Positions 39,698-49,300 of a stretch of 64,000 nt of DNA are shown here, one piece after another. How positions within the stretch are numbered: position 1 is the stretch's first letter; each line of letters opens with the position of its first letter. Under the pieces are notes generated by a model, which was given only the letters and a program-made list of their open reading frames with translations, was not told where the DNA came from and made no database searches. The stretch comes from Gavia stellata (lineage: Eukaryota; Chordata; Aves; Gaviiformes; Gaviidae): NCBI RefSeq assembly GCF_030936135.1, contig NC_082597.1:42787095-42851094 (forward strand). Reading direction: 5' to 3'. The position numbers and the translations under genes are program-made.

Positions 39698-42600
39698 GAC
39701 TTATGGGTAGGTGAGGAAAGTAATTTAGGCACTTCCTAGGAAGGACTGAGATGTTCCTACTTAGAAACATGCAGTCAAAGAAGTAAAGGCTTTGGTTTAG
39801 TTCTGATTTGGGTTCCATTACAAAGAAAATTGTTCCATTTCAGCTGTGCTGTGAATTCAATGAAATGGCAAGAAATCGCTTCATTTCAGAGGGGAAATAA
39901 GACATTTAGATGGGCCTTCTTTCACATTTTACTTTGCTCGGAAAACATAGGCATTATTGCATCTTCTTATTTCTCTCACCGTCATTTCATTGGAAAAGAT
40001 GAATGATGAGACTGTCAGCGTTACCCTAATCACCACACCATCACTACTGCCACAGATTATGGGCAAAGGTCTTGCTTCTGGGGTTTCATTCCTGGGTTTT
40101 CTAAACAGAAAGAGAAGCAGACACCATTTTTGCAAAAGGTCAAAATCTGTCTTAGTCTAGAAAAATTCCTGTTTATTTCAATGGCTTTTGAATCAGGCCC
40201 AGATTTTATCTCTGTACCTTGCATTGACCCCCAAGTTTCAGCATTCTTCCTGTCCTACTTTGGATGAGAGAAAACCCTATTAAGACAATATTCCCCACTA
40301 GGAAATTAATAGCCTAGTTTCTAGGACTATTTCATATATACCATGAATATGTGAGCAGCCTTATTTTATATCCTCTTATTCAAAAATTAAAGCAGAGAAA
40401 CACATTTTTGATGCACCTTTATAAAAATACCACCATTGATGCAGGAGCAGAAACAATGACAAATTATTAAATTCTTGTTCTACTATATGCCCTTATAGAG
40501 ACACTTATTTGTCACTCTTATTAATAGCTCATAAGGGACATGTCTGAAAGCTGTAAGCAACGGTGGGCTCTTGAATAGACAATAAATCCACAGATGCTTA
40601 ATTGGCTTTTCAAAGCTGATGAGCAGCGCTTGTGAGAGGTCAGCTCTTTAAGCCATCCTTTGTGTATCAAATATTAAGTTCAAATGCCTACAATTTGTAT
40701 GTTTACTATTGAAAAGAGAAATTGTTACAGCAATGGCCTTCTTATGGAAGAGGTTACTGACATCTCTCCAGCCAAGGCAAACAGCACCAGTAAGTCCAGG
40801 CCAATGCACATTGTGCCGCTAAAGCTAACACACTTTCAGAAGGTACTTAAAAATGAGGACCTGCTGCAATACGAATACATCTCAGGGGAGTTCAAGGCAT
40901 GTGAATGGCTGCAGTTCTGCGGAGAGCCCAAAGCAGCAGAAGTCATCATACTTTTTTCTTTTCATACCTCATTTCTTTTCACACAAAGCTGGAAGAGAAC
41001 AGATCAGAGGATACACCGAATGGTGGAAGTGTTCTTTCCAGACTGCTTTCAGGTTACTTGAAACTGAATCACAGTCCTTCCGATACATTAAAAAAAAAAA
41101 AGTAACATGGCACATATAACACTTCATTTTAGATTCCTAACGTCACACAGAGCGAGGCACTCAGGGGTAAAGATTACGAGCCTGAAGTCTGTGTCCCAAA
41201 GATCCGTTGTATGTGGGCTGTGACACCAAGCAGAGTATTACTGAAATTAGTAGGATTCTGCATGCATGCTCATACAACACGCACAAGAAGCCAGACTGAG
41301 GACTCTGAGCCTCGTAATTGTGCTATGCATAAAGATTATTTGGAGCATCTAAGTGAGTCTTTCCTTTGGAAGGTATCTACAGAGGTTCAAACCATTCCTG
41401 CTAGACGCTTAGATTGAGCTTAAGACATTGGAAAAACTTAGATGAGGCTTTAGTAATAATAGATAGTCCACCAAACCACCATTCTTCCAACATATCAAGA
41501 GCTCTTTCAATAGATACCTCTTTATTTGAAATGGAATGCATCTTGAAAAATATGAAAAATAAATCACATCTCTCAGAAATCATTTATGAGTCATATTTAC
41601 ACACAATTTTTTTTTGATGACACTGATATTTCTGCTCACAATAGGATATGCTAGAAAACATTTGGTACATCACTGCAGCTATAATTCAGAAGCTGACATT
41701 TGCATATCATGAACCTTAAAAAAGAGGAATTACTTCAGGATATCACAGAGACAACATCCACTTGATCTTCCTTTTCCTCCAATTTCTAGATTTTCTTCGT
41801 CACCATAGCTTGAATTTTCTTGCTGAATCTGCTCCTTAATCACTTTTTCTTTTTAATTAAGACATGTAATTTTGACCTCTTTATGAACTGACTGTCCACA
41901 CTTTTGCTACCTATATCAAGCATTTGTCTGTGTGTGTTTTACTGGCATTTGTTCTCTAATGAATTTACTTCAGCCATATGCTGTTGACTTTTTTTTTGGT
42001 AAGGGGAAGGACAACCTGATTTCTTTTCTTGCAAAGCTCCAATAAGACAGAGTACGATCTGCTGAACCTGCTTTCATAGCCATTGCTTACAAGGCAGTGA
42101 CAGACAGTATTTAACCAAGTAGCTCCTAAGAAGACTATGCAGTAGTAGAGGGGCAAGCCAAAAAAAGCCCACAACTACCTAATTTATAACATCAAACAAT
42201 TTCTTTGTCTAAAATAACTATCAGTCAAAAAAAAAAGTGGAATTTAGAGCGTGAGAAAGTTGTCAGATTGTCCACGTCAGACAATTTAGCCTTATTTATA
42301 CTGACATGGCATGAGCCACGCAGTCTGACTGTCCCCAGGGGACCCCAGCCAATTTGTTCCCATTCAGTTTCCAACAGACAGTCTGGAGGCACAAAGGGGA
42401 GGTTTGATCCTTACGCCCATCCCACCAACTCAGGCTGCAGGCACAGCAACAGCTCAAGGTGGATTTTGTGACGTGACTGTCTCTCACGCTAAGAGTCTGG
42501 CTGACACCAACGCTTTTAAGAAGGTAACACAGCAGGCAATGACAACTGGCAAAAGTTTGCTGGTGAACTACATCAGTCCAAGTAGTTTTGAGAGCATCCT

Positions 42601-44457
42601 TCAGACCAACTTAAAACAAGAAACGTAAGGTGAAAGTGGGACACTGACCTTGAACTGGTGAAAAAAAAGCAGCAAATTCAAAATGAAAGCTGTTTTCTCA
42701 AACCTTAATGTCAATTATATCACTAAAATTGTCATCTTTCGTTTTCCAAAGTACAAATACTTCCAGAAGAGCAGTAAAATTTCAGCTTTAGACCAGATTC
42801 ATAGACTTTTGTAGCATTCAGGGGCTTGCATCCACTGAGGACAGGAATATCTGCCTCTCCTAGAGAAATAAGTGCGTTTCCGATCACATAGGAAATAACT
42901 TTCATCAGTTACATTTATCTTTCAGTAGGCTAAAACGTATTTTAGTAGGTGAGATATCAGCGATACGTCTGTATATCTGAAAAGGTGGATTAGTTACTCA
43001 GTAAACTGTAATTAATGACTCTAAAGAGAGGAGCCAAATTACAAATTACAGTCTATTTTGTGAGTCTTTGACTAGCTCATTAGAGAATCCCCTTGCAGCT
43101 CTAACATCCAAGCATTAGCAGAATGATAATGGCAGATGTACAGAGATGTGGAAATTGGCTATTATGGTTGCCAAGACAGCGAATCTAATCCTAGAAGATG
43201 CAGGGCACCTTCGATTTCAATTAGTCTCAAAGTAATAACTTTGTTAGGACAGCTGTAACCTACCACCCCAAGCTTGTCACGCAACCTTGTCAAGGGCCAG
43301 ATTGGAAAGAAGCGCTCGGGAGTAACCACAGAGGACCGCCAAGGTTGGGCTTTAATTCTGCACCATGACACATTTTGCACCTCTGGGTACGTGACCCAGA
43401 CACCTGGGGGCAAGGAGCAAAAGAGGAGGCTAAAAGAGATCTCGGCTTACTCCTTACGGGACTGAGCTTAAGCTTAGGGTGCAGAGGAAGGGACCATCGT
43501 CATGCGCAGTAGCCAATTCTGAGATCTTCCTTTGAGTGTCACTTCAGTCTTTTGCTTTGAACACTTACAGAAACAGCTTGAACCAAGAACGTGGGGTTTT
43601 TACAGTCAAGCTACGCCTCAGTTACACAAACAGAAAAGTCCTCGATGTGTGGCTTTAAAAGGTTTTGTTTACATTCCTGTAACTCGTAAAGGGGCCAAAA
43701 GCCGTTTTCCTCACCACGCTAGTTAAAATAAATAGCTCCGCGGCTGCAACATTTTACCTTGAACCAGAGATAACGGGCCACATTGCTCCGTCCCGCTTAC
43801 AACCTCCCCACTCAATTTACACCAAAGCACCCATGCTGTAACGGCACACAATGTGAACTCACCCATCGCCTGAAGGACCCTGTCCTAGAAAGCACACCGG
43901 CCTGTGCCTGGCTCCCTCCTCTACGCCAGGGCGCACAGCTCCGACCCGCTCTCGACAGCATCGACAGCCAAACTCCCACTGACTTTTAAGAGGCAGAGGA
44001 AAGACGAACCAGCTGTGCAATTAGCCCTTTGTTTTCCAACTTCATGGCTTCGTCAACGTTTTTGAGGCGAGATCACGCGCCCCTCTCAACATCCGACAGT
44101 GCTAAACACCAAAATTAATCTAGTTTATCTCAGCTAGAGAGCAACTTTCAGCTTATGAAAACTGTGACCAAAACAATCCGTTTGCACACTAAAATGTAGG
44201 TAAGATGGATTTTAAACTAGGGGCTACTTTAATGCAAGACACTGAATGAAAATTCAACAGAGGTCGAGCACCCAGACCGCTTACAAACCGACCGTGCAGA
44301 GGGAGCCCTGGACTCGGACACTAAGAAATGTTCCTAAGTGCTGCTCAGCTCTGGCCCAGGAGCAAGCACAAATGGGCAACTGGAATCCAACTGGGATGTC
44401 CGCATCACAAAAGAGCTTGGTCAGATTCCCCTCCGCTCACACATTAAACAGATGGGT

Positions 44458-44463
44458 TTTAAT
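44458..44463 (-). terminator. PHLDA1: Candidate PHLDA1 polyadenylation signal (ATTAAA)
   Basis: On the minus strand an ATTAAA hexamer is followed about 14-20 nt later by a GT-rich stretch (TTTAATGTGTGAG). It would give a 3' UTR of roughly 0.7 kb after the stop once spliced. It is only a candidate: no canonical AATAAA is obvious nearby, and longer PHLDA1 transcripts ending further left are possible. Confidence 0.35.
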
Positions 44464-44862
44464 CTCAGAATGACAGTCAACGTTACTTTTTTGCATAACC
44501 GAACATGAATAAGTTTTATCATCTTCCACCAAGCATAATGTTTTAAAAGAAAATAATTTAAAAACCAAATTATAATTGTTATTCTCATTAGAGAGAACAG
44601 CTTTCGTATGCAGTATGGGTTTCAGCCAAATTCCAAACCACGCATCATGTTTTCCATGTTAGTGTAATACAGCGTATTTCGGGTAAAAATAAAAAACTCT
44701 TGTCAAATTGCACATGGCCAAACTACCCAGAACTTTTTAGTTCCTTTACGGAGCTAACACACACATTGTTTTTTCCTTTGCTTTTTGGATGTGGCCTACA
44801 TTCAGAAATGCCTTGCAAACAAGCCTTTTAAAAAAAAAGAAAACAACCAACCAAACAACCCT

Positions 44863-44871
44863 AATAAATAA
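44863..44871 (-). promoter_or_regulatory. PHLDA1: AU-rich element nonamer in the PHLDA1 3' UTR
   Basis: In transcript orientation the 3' UTR reads TTATTTATT at this place, within a longer TATTTTATTTTATTTATTA run. UUAUUUAUU is the classical AU-rich instability nonamer, bound by decay factors such as TTP (ZFP36). This fits an induced, short-lived transcript. Binding itself is inferred. Confidence 0.45.
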
Positions 44872-45256
44872 AATAAAATACATTAAAATAAAGTTACAGT
44901 ACATCATGTCTCCTAGAAGTCCCATCACAGCAAAGGATCCTTTCCAAGGTTCATAAATAATAGGTTTGAAATGCTTCTCGGCACCGAGGGCGGCAAAGTA
45001 GCAGCAGCAGCAGCTAGCTGGGGTTCGGGTTGTGGAGCTGCTTCTCTCCCGTCTCCCTGCAGCTCTGGCATTTGCCCAGTTTTTGATCAACTGAAGTACG
45101 TCCGCAACGAGCGCGCTCAGTCCCGCTTCCCCGAGGCGCTCCGTTAACTTAACCTGCAATAAGACAGCACAGCACAAACGGCAGCCGGTGAGTCGAGGGA
45201 GGAGAGCCCGCAGCAGTTTTCCGCGCCGGGAGCCGCCTCCAGCCCGGGGCACCCGC

Positions 45257-45283
45257 GGGGCCGGGGCCGGGGCCGGGCGGGGG
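45257..45283 (+). other. Potential G-quadruplex motif, non-transcript strand
   Basis: Five runs of three or more G (257-260, 263-266, 269-272, 275-277, 279-283, each plus 45,000) are separated by CC, CC, CC and C. This satisfies the usual G3+ N1-7 rule with very short loops. The transcript strand of PHLDA1 is the C-rich complement here. Confidence 0.85.
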
Positions 45284-45302
45284 AGCGCGGCTGGGCCGCC
45301 GC

Positions 45303-45354
45303 GGGGGCAGGAGCGGAGCGGTCCCGGGGGCAGGAGCGGAGCGGAGCGGAGCGG
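45303..45354. repeat. GGAGC pentamer tandem repeat
   Basis: A GGGGGCAGGAGCGGAGCGG unit at the left recurs after GTCCC, and the second copy is extended by further GGAGC units, so the array is a compound pentamer repeat inside the PHLDA1 intron. It is likely to vary in length between individuals. Confidence 0.85.
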
Positions 45355-45368
45355 CGGCCCTACCTGCG

Positions 45369-45824
45369 CTAGGCGGAGTTGGAGGCGCTGCGGAGGCGCG
45401 GGCCGTGGGGCTGCGCCAGGTGCTGCTGCTTCTGGCGGGTGGAGCGGACAGCGAGGATGGCCTGGCGGTTCTTGTACTGCACCATCTGCAGCGTGATCGC
45501 CGCGTTCCAGCCCTGCTCCTGCGCGCACCGAAAGTCGATCTCCTTCCCCTCGGCCATCACCACCGTGAAGTACACGTACTTGCCCTTCCGCTCCACGCAG
45601 TCCACCGTCTTCATATTGGAGAAGTGCAGCTCCTTGATCTTGGCCGCCGGCTCGGCCGGCAGCGGCGGCGGCTGCTGCTGCGGCGGCGGCTGCTGCTTGG
45701 GGGGGATGAGGAGCAGCCCCTCCTCGGTGAGGATGCAGCGCTTCTTCTTCCAGAGCTGCAGGAGCCCGTCGCTCCTCTTCTCCAGCACGCCCTCCTTCAC
45801 CGCCTTGCAGCCGCTCTCCAGCAT
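45369..45824 (-). CDS. PHLDA1: Pleckstrin homology-like domain family A member 1 (TDAG51), AUG-initiated form
   Basis: The 151-residue protein starts MLESGCKAVKEGVLEKRSDG and reads through a PH fold at about residues 11-127 (LLQLWKKK, ILTEEGLLLIPPK, IKELHFSNMKTVDCVERKG, YVYFTVVMAEGKEIDFRC, GWNAAITLQMVQYKNRQAIL). A Pro/Gln loop (residues 41-56) interrupts the early strands, where mammals carry a polyglutamine tract. The start has A at -3 and aligns with the internal methionine of the mammalian protein. PHLDA1 binds membrane phosphoinositides through its PH domain and is known as an inducible regulator of apoptosis and Akt signalling. The C-terminus is short: after TRQKQQH only about 18 residues remain, ending RLRSASNSA, whereas the human protein has a long PQ/PH-rich stretch before a similar RSTSNSA end. 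The CDS is in one exon. The frame also continues open upstream. Confidence 0.96.
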   Translation of the reverse strand: MLESGCKAVKEGVLEKRSDGLLQLWKKKRCILTEEGLLLIPPKQQPPPQQQPPPLPAEPAAKIKELHFSNMKTVDCVERKGKYVYFTVVMAEGKEIDFRCAQEQGWNAAITLQMVQYKNRQAILAVRSTRQKQQHLAQPHGPRLRSASNSA

Positions 45825-46262
45825 CCTTCTCGCATGGGCCGGCGGGGCCGGGAGCCTCCGCCCGCAGGGGCTGGGGTCGGGGGGCAGCCGGCACCAGCCG
45901 ATGACTCTCCGCCCCGCGCCGGCTCCGAGGCGGAGGGCCGGGAGCGCCCCGGCCCGCAGGAAGCGGAGCGGCGTGGCGGGCGGCGGCGGGCGCGCTGCCG
46001 GTGCGGGCGGCTGTGGCGGCCGGCTTTTCCCTCCCCTCGGCTTTTGAAGGCGCCTTTCCCACCCCAGAGTGACACCCAGCGGAAAAGGCGGCTCCGCCCG
46101 CCGGCAGCGGGGAAGCCCAGCGCCGCCGAGGTGCGGAGCGAGGCGGCTGCCCCGCCCGGCGGAGCTGGGGGCTGCGCTGCCCGGCGGCAGCTCGGCCGGC
46201 CCGGCCGCCCCTCGGGGCAGGAGCGGGCAGCACCGCCGGCCTCCGGCCCCCCACCGCTCCTC
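45825..46262 (-). CDS. PHLDA1: Possible non-AUG N-terminal extension of PHLDA1
   Basis: Upstream of the PHLDA1 AUG the same frame is open for 146 codons to a TAG at 46263-46265 and contains no ATG. Its translation includes LPRCRRAEPPFPLGVTLGW (roughly 46,059-46,115), then basic and Pro-rich sequence, and ends PAHARR next to MLES. As I remember it, the long human and mouse PHLDA1 form has a closely similar in-frame segment (FPPRCGRQEPPFPLGVTRGW) near its N-terminus and ends SYAGR before MLESS. In mammals this form begins with an AUG, but here the aligned position (about 46,158-46,160) is GCC. CTG codons at 46188-46190 (G at -3) and 46218-46220 are possible starts. Alternatives are an unseen upstream exon supplying an AUG, or nucleotide-level conservation of a 5' UTR. 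Confidence 0.5.
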
Positions 46263-46305
46263 CTAAAGCGCGGTGCCGCAGACAGACCACGAAGGTGCGC
46301 CGGGA

Positions 46306-46316
46306 GGGGTTTCCCC
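46306..46316. promoter_or_regulatory. kappaB-like palindromic site near the PHLDA1 5' end
   Basis: GGGGTTTCCCC is a near-palindrome that fits the NF-kappaB consensus GGGRNNYYCC. It lies about 480 bp upstream of the PHLDA1 AUG, inside the CpG island. A single match of this length in GC-rich DNA can arise by chance. Confidence 0.3.
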
Positions 46317-46350
46317 GCCGCGTTTAGCCAGCGGTAGGCTCACACAGGGA

Positions 46351-49300
46351 TTAAAGGCACAATTGACTCGGTCGGCAGCCCTCACCTGCTCTCAGCGGGG
46401 TGTTCCTGCAGTGTTTGCTTGGAACACATTTCCTCAGCCTTCCCCCGTGGGGAACAACAGCGAAGGGCCTCCCTTCTGGGTGTTCGCGATTCAACTCCAG
46501 TAAAACCGGTGCCAATTTGCAGCAACACCCTGATACTTAAACGATCATCGCGCCATTAAACAAAGGAGACAGCCTCACCACAACCTAGTACAACAGCTTT
46601 ACCCCTACACCCTTTCGCATTGCTCTCTGTGCTGGGAAGCAGCAGCTTCTAGTGTATATATAAAATACATCTTTACTCTCTGCAGCAGTTTGAGTAATGT
46701 CTAAAGAAAGCACATAGCCCTATCCCTTCCCAAAGGAAACACTAGAACCTCAGTGCTTGGAAATTTTAAAAGCAGACTAGGAAAAAAACCCAAACAAACC
46801 AAACTGGCGAACAGCTAGGACCACTTTTCTTGTTATTCTGCTTTGTTGCCACACATTTGCTTATTGTTTGGATTCTCCCCCGAGGTTAGCTTTTGAATTC
46901 ATTTATTTGAGTAGAAAAGTAAAGTGACCTAAGGTTAATATTAAACTATTTATTTCAAAGTCCTTTGATGTATTAGATGTAAATCAAAAGCCCACGTAAC
47001 TACATTGGCATTGTCAGCCAAATTTGAACTGAATGCTGGAAATTTCATACTGCCTTTTAGAGCACTGGGTTTTTGAAACATGTATTTAATATGGCCATAA
47101 AAAACCCTCCTCACAGTAATCTTGGCAGCTAGGAAGCAGGTCATGCTGTAGCATAGGTCAGTGGGAGCACATGAGAAAAAAAATTCAGTATTAATGATAG
47201 CTTTAAAAGAGTTTATCTCTGATAACATTTTAAAAAGGATTTCCTCTTATCTTTTACTCTTGAAGTTCAAAGTTAATTTTGATAAATTGTTGAGAGGTAA
47301 ACAATTAAGGTAATAAAGGTAATTAAAATTATTTAGCTGGTTTACCTTTCCTGAGGTAACTGGAAGACACTGAAATCAATATCAAAGGTAACTTGCTAGC
47401 CACAAACTAAACAAAAAAAAGATCAATATCTTAAACATCCATTTATCTAAAGAATAGTTCCTTCTCCTCTTTTAAGAGGCACATGCTAGTTTCCAAAAGA
47501 TGTGAACACCACTCACGGTTGTCTCAATCTGCAGTTCATTGCTATTTGAACCTAAATTCCCCAGCAAAAATATCTGCCTCTTCAGCTGCTGGTGCACATA
47601 CAAGGCGCCTCACACATGGCTTGAGCAAGGTAAGAGAACTCCTGCCTTTTTACCTGGTGTGTTTTGCATCTACTCCTGATTGTGTCACATGAGCAAAGAC
47701 TTCATGTTGAAATGGTCAAACTAGAACATAAACTGGTTAAAATGTATTCATCTATACCAAACAATTACAATACTGAGTTCATGTAAGGCATAGGACATTG
47801 AACTAAACCTGCAGAAGACTTATTTCTAATAATTCACCTGCAGAGTTTTGGTTGCTGCTCCCTTGCTGTAAGTGAATAGCCATTTGATTCCAAGTAAATG
47901 CACTAACCAGTAGTATGGAAACTTGCCTTAGACTTAGGAGTCCCACATGTTATTCTGCAACAAGCATTCAAGACCTTCCCCCCCCCGCCCCGAACACTGT
48001 GCTGTAACACTTAAGGACATTAACACATAATCTATAGCTATATATTTCAATGTGAGGGTTCTTTTTGCTTGTTCTCAGTGCTAATAGTAATTTGTAATTA
48101 ATCAAAGGAAAAAAGTGAGAAAAATGTGGAAGGCCGAAGATTTTCATCAAATATACAGGAGAAAGGGACTAAATTCATTCTACTCCAGCCTTCCATGGCA
48201 TAAAGTTCTCCAAAGTGTTGAATGTCAGATTTTTTAACCTGACTCTGAACACCAATGGACATACTCTGCTAATGTATGGACTCACAACAACAGCTGTTTA
48301 TTCCCAGTAGAATTCACCTAAGAATGCGATCAGAAATAAACATGCAAAACATCTATTTAAACTTGTACTCTGTAAGCCAACAAATATTAACAGCCTTTTA
48401 AAATACGCTACATTTGACAAAAACAGCAGGTCTAGTCTCCTAGTTTTGACTGAGTAAGATGAAATACTGACAGTTTCATGGTAAAAGAACAAAGATATCC
48501 CAATTTAATTGTGCAGAATTTGCTAGTGAAGGATAACAAACTCCATTCTCCTAGATGGAAGTCAAAACTGAACTTCCAGAAATGTTTTTTACATTAGTAT
48601 TTCAAAAACCACATTCATAGTTAAGCACACTACATTATCCCACTGAGATTTTACTTTACTTTTCTTTAAAGATATATTTAAACTACTGCAATTATATTAA
48701 ATGTTCCATGTCTGCTACCTTTATTGAAGTTTCACTAAATACTACGCAGGTTCTGCAGCTGTTCCTCCTGAAATACCTGATGTGCAGATGCCTCCTACTG
48801 TCAAACCTGAAAACTACAACCTGAAAAAACTGTCTAATCCTTGAAAATATCTACATTTTTCCTTTTCTGTGTTCAAAGTTGCTATTGTTAACAGAAATGT
48901 TTGTTTGCTAAATACACTGGTCTCCTATATCATAAGCTCCCTAACTCAGGCTCTAGTAGCTGAAATTTTGTATGTGTAACCTTAATAAAGAGTAATTACG
49001 GTAAGAGTAATTAGTGTTCTTTTTAAACCCTGAGGCAACTTAAACATTGTTTTGGGAAGCCACCACCAAAGACTAAAACGCCCATAATTTTACTAGTACT
49101 CTCCTGGATAATGAATCTGCAGACAGCAGCTTAACACCAACTATCAACTATTAGTTTCAAAGGGATGATAAAACTATCCTGAGTGACAACCCTTAAACAT
49201 CATTATTCCTGCCATTACTGAGAAGTGGCTAAAACAGGAAAAAGGGCTAAGAGGGAAACCTAAAGGAAGTATGAGCTGGTCATCACTAGACAGAAGGAAA

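Larger units (their letters stand above)
29201..44440. other. Intergenic DNA, right third, towards the PHLDA1 3' end
   Basis: No gene is recognised. The longest frame (35629-36330, 233 codons) lies across a CpG-rich patch and reads as low-complexity Pro/Ala/Ser/Arg without a domain, so it is treated as chance. The block contains the old inverted repeat relic near 32.9 kb, the CpG island-like patch near 36.1 kb, the MIR relic near 38.3 kb and a 22-bp palindrome near 39.7 kb. The last few kilobases could belong to a longer PHLDA1 3' UTR if the polyadenylation signal proposed at 44458-44463 is not the main one. Confidence 0.55.
44440..45153 (-). other. PHLDA1: PHLDA1 exon 2, 3' untranslated region
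   Basis: The exon begins after a good acceptor (CTTATTGCAG, then GTTAAG) at 45154-45156 and carries only 3' UTR, because the stop codon is in exon 1. An intron just after the stop is the arrangement I know for PHLDA-family genes. The exon includes an AU-rich element at about 44,860-44,880. The left end depends on the tentative poly(A) signal and could be further left. Confidence 0.55.
45154..45363 (-). other. PHLDA1: PHLDA1 intron 1 (210 bp, GC-rich)
   Basis: The donor GCAG|GTAGGG at 45362-45363 lies 5 nt after the PHLDA1 stop, and the acceptor TATTGCAG ends at 45154. Because the exon junction is so close to the stop, no nonsense-mediated decay is expected. The intron is extremely GC-rich. 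It contains a potential G-quadruplex on the plus strand (45257-45283) and a GGAGC pentamer expansion (45303-45354). Confidence 0.85.
45040..46350. promoter_or_regulatory. PHLDA1: PHLDA1 CpG island and promoter region
   Basis: GC content and CpG density rise sharply at about 45.04 kb and fall again after about 46.35 kb. The island covers the coding exon, the intron and the presumed 5' UTR and promoter. No TATA box at a defined distance is seen on the minus strand, so the start site is unplaced. It is probably near or above 46.27 kb, given that the frame upstream of the AUG appears to be coding (see the extension entry). A palindromic kappaB-like site is at 46306-46316. Confidence 0.75.

Noticed and set aside
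40684-41061. 125-codon frame with mixed, protein-like composition
   Set aside because: No family is recognised, there is no splice context, and the length is well within chance expectation.
45405-46337. 310-codon plus-strand frame opposite PHLDA1
   Set aside because: It lies within the CpG island, antisense to the PHLDA1 exon, and reads as low-complexity Leu/Arg/Ala. Its first codon is GTG, not ATG. It is a by-product of GC-rich sequence.
46650-46665. TATATATAAAA-like sequence upstream of PHLDA1
   Set aside because: It reads as a TATA box mainly on the plus strand, away from the gene, and lies about 300 bp outside the CpG island. AT-rich DNA explains it.
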